From Arthrospira sp. PCC 9108 (GTDB taxonomy: Bacteria; Cyanobacteriota; Cyanobacteriia; Cyanobacteriales; Microcoleaceae), in the NCBI GenBank assembly GCA_016745315.1, contig CP066886.1:1147501-1211500 (forward strand): a stretch of DNA of 64,000 bases, in the 5' to 3' direction. The number at the start of each line of letters is the position of its first letter. Position 1 is the first letter of the stretch. The translations under genes and the position numbers were made by a program. The notes below the pieces were generated by a model. It made no database searches. It had not been told where the DNA came from and worked only from the letters and a program-made list of their open reading frames with translations. This document shows positions 63,264-64,000 of this stretch, piece by piece.

Positions 63264-64000
63264 ATGATTAAAACCCGACAGCGACGCAGCCTCCTGATGC
63301 TGTTTATAGCGGGTCTATGCTTCTGGTCTGCCATAACTACATTGCTACCCACCCTCCCCCTGTATATTGCCTATCTGGGGGGGACTAAGCAACAAATAGG
63401 CTTAGTTATGGGGGCTTTTGCCCTAGGACTGCTACCCTCCCGCATCGTCCTCGGTCCCCTAGCAGATAAACGAGGCAGAAAGCTAGTCTTGCTCATCGGG
63501 ACAATAGTCGCGACCGTAGCACCCCTTGGCTATCTATTCACTGATTCTATGGCCTTAATGGCTTTATTAAGGGCTTTTCATGGCATCAGCATAGCAGCCT
63601 TTACCATTGGCTACACAGCCTTAGTCACAGATTTAGCCCCGGAAAACCGTCGCGGCGAAATAGTGGGTTATATGAGCTTGGTAGCCCCCATTGGTATGGC
63701 TATTGGTCCAGCTTTAGGCGGTTTTATCCAGGCGGGAATGGGTTATGGTCCTCTGTTTATCAGTGGTACTGTTTTTGGGCTATTATCACTTTTGGCAATT
63801 TCTCAGGTATTAGAAGCCTCAAGGAACCCAGAACTTAGCGACCAGTCGGAAGCGAAGGGATCACCCATAGCTAATTATCTCAAGCGCCTGGGAAGTCCGG
63901 CATTAAAAATCCCAGCCCTAGTTTTGTTGATGGTGGGGCTAATTTTCGGCACTTTAGTAACTTTTATCCCGCTATATATCCAAGATGCTGGGCTAAGTCT
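63264..64000 (+). CDS. MFS transporter, partial (runs off the window)
   Basis: The first 245 codons of a major-facilitator permease. MIKTRQRRSLLMLFIAGLCF gives helix 1. The MFS loop 2-3 signature is GPLADKRGRKLVLLIGT near residue 65, and helix 5 has VAPIGMAIGPALGGF. A basic cytoplasmic N-terminus. The TTG at 63249 is an alternative start. Secondary transport of a small solute or drug is implied; the substrate cannot be told. The C-terminal half lies beyond the window. Confidence 0.85.
   Translation, partial: MIKTRQRRSLLMLFIAGLCFWSAITTLLPTLPLYIAYLGGTKQQIGLVMGAFALGLLPSRIVLGPLADKRGRKLVLLIGTIVATVAPLGYLFTDSMALMALLRAFHGISIAAFTIGYTALVTDLAPENRRGEIVGYMSLVAPIGMAIGPALGGFIQAGMGYGPLFISGTVFGLLSLLAISQVLEASRNPELSDQSEAKGSPIANYLKRLGSPALKIPALVLLMVGLIFGTLVTFIPLYIQDAGLS

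Overview
The window reads as a cyanobacterial chromosome segment, probably a filamentous non-heterocystous genus close to Arthrospira/Limnospira (inference). The basis is abundant GCGATCGC (HIP1) octamers in the host parts, chlorophyll synthase (chlG), a TIGR04376-type cyanobacterial protein, an SLH/OprB-type porin, an FHA-GAF adenylate cyclase and very large Ser/Thr-kinase/histidine-kinase fusions. No rRNA and no CRISPR array were seen. One tRNA, tRNA-Leu(CAA), lies at 16553-16634.

Two related virus-like elements dominate. Element 1 (E1, 1-about 16508, left end outside the window) is decayed. Element 2 (E2, about 29337-44042) is better preserved and has both ends. They share gene order: a leftward arm (L1-L5: virion-like beta proteins, a receptor-binding fibre, a small protein, a one-helix membrane protein) and a rightward arm (R1-R15: large basic/amphipathic protein, two candidate coat-like proteins, a PD-(D/E)XK nuclease, a P-loop ATPase and small accessory proteins). 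Both arms run outward from a short divergent promoter. The ends are long inverted repeats carrying CCCCCTA hairpins, telomere-like CCCTAA arrays, palindromes, a large stem-loop and, at the right end only, a pair of 18-bp iterons. I recognise no terminase, portal, HK97 capsid or polymerase. The fibre gene is the clearest difference: its first 40 residues are the same in E1 and E2, the rest is unrelated (S74-chaperone type in E1, spike-fibre type in E2). A tyrosine recombinase with one premature stop, enclosed by perfect 49-bp inverted repeats, abuts the left end of E2; those repeats resemble the element ends.

E1 has been invaded further. A frameshifted group II intron (11715-14345, minus) sits four bases beyond a perfect hairpin in its right end, and the intron ORF itself carries a small REP-like insertion. 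A 1.4-kb IS (14952-16370) with a 10-bp target duplication lies farther out.

Host genes between the elements (16613-27601): M48 peptidase (frameshifted), murA, a 62-bp tandem repeat array, a tnpB remnant, ald, a TIGR04376 gene whose 3' end is tandemly duplicated, comF, nadK (two frameshifts), adenylate cyclase, and a frameshifted iron-uptake-type porin. Host genes after E2 (44164-64000): a small conserved protein, a class A penicillin-binding protein (frameshifted), chlG flanked by two REP-like repeats, a large membrane-anchored protein, glycosyltransferases (one a remnant), a candidate small RNA, two giant sensor kinases and a partial MFS transporter. The many single-base frameshifts in housekeeping genes, several next to G or T runs, suggest that at least some are sequence errors. 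The in-frame stops and deletions in E1 look like real decay.
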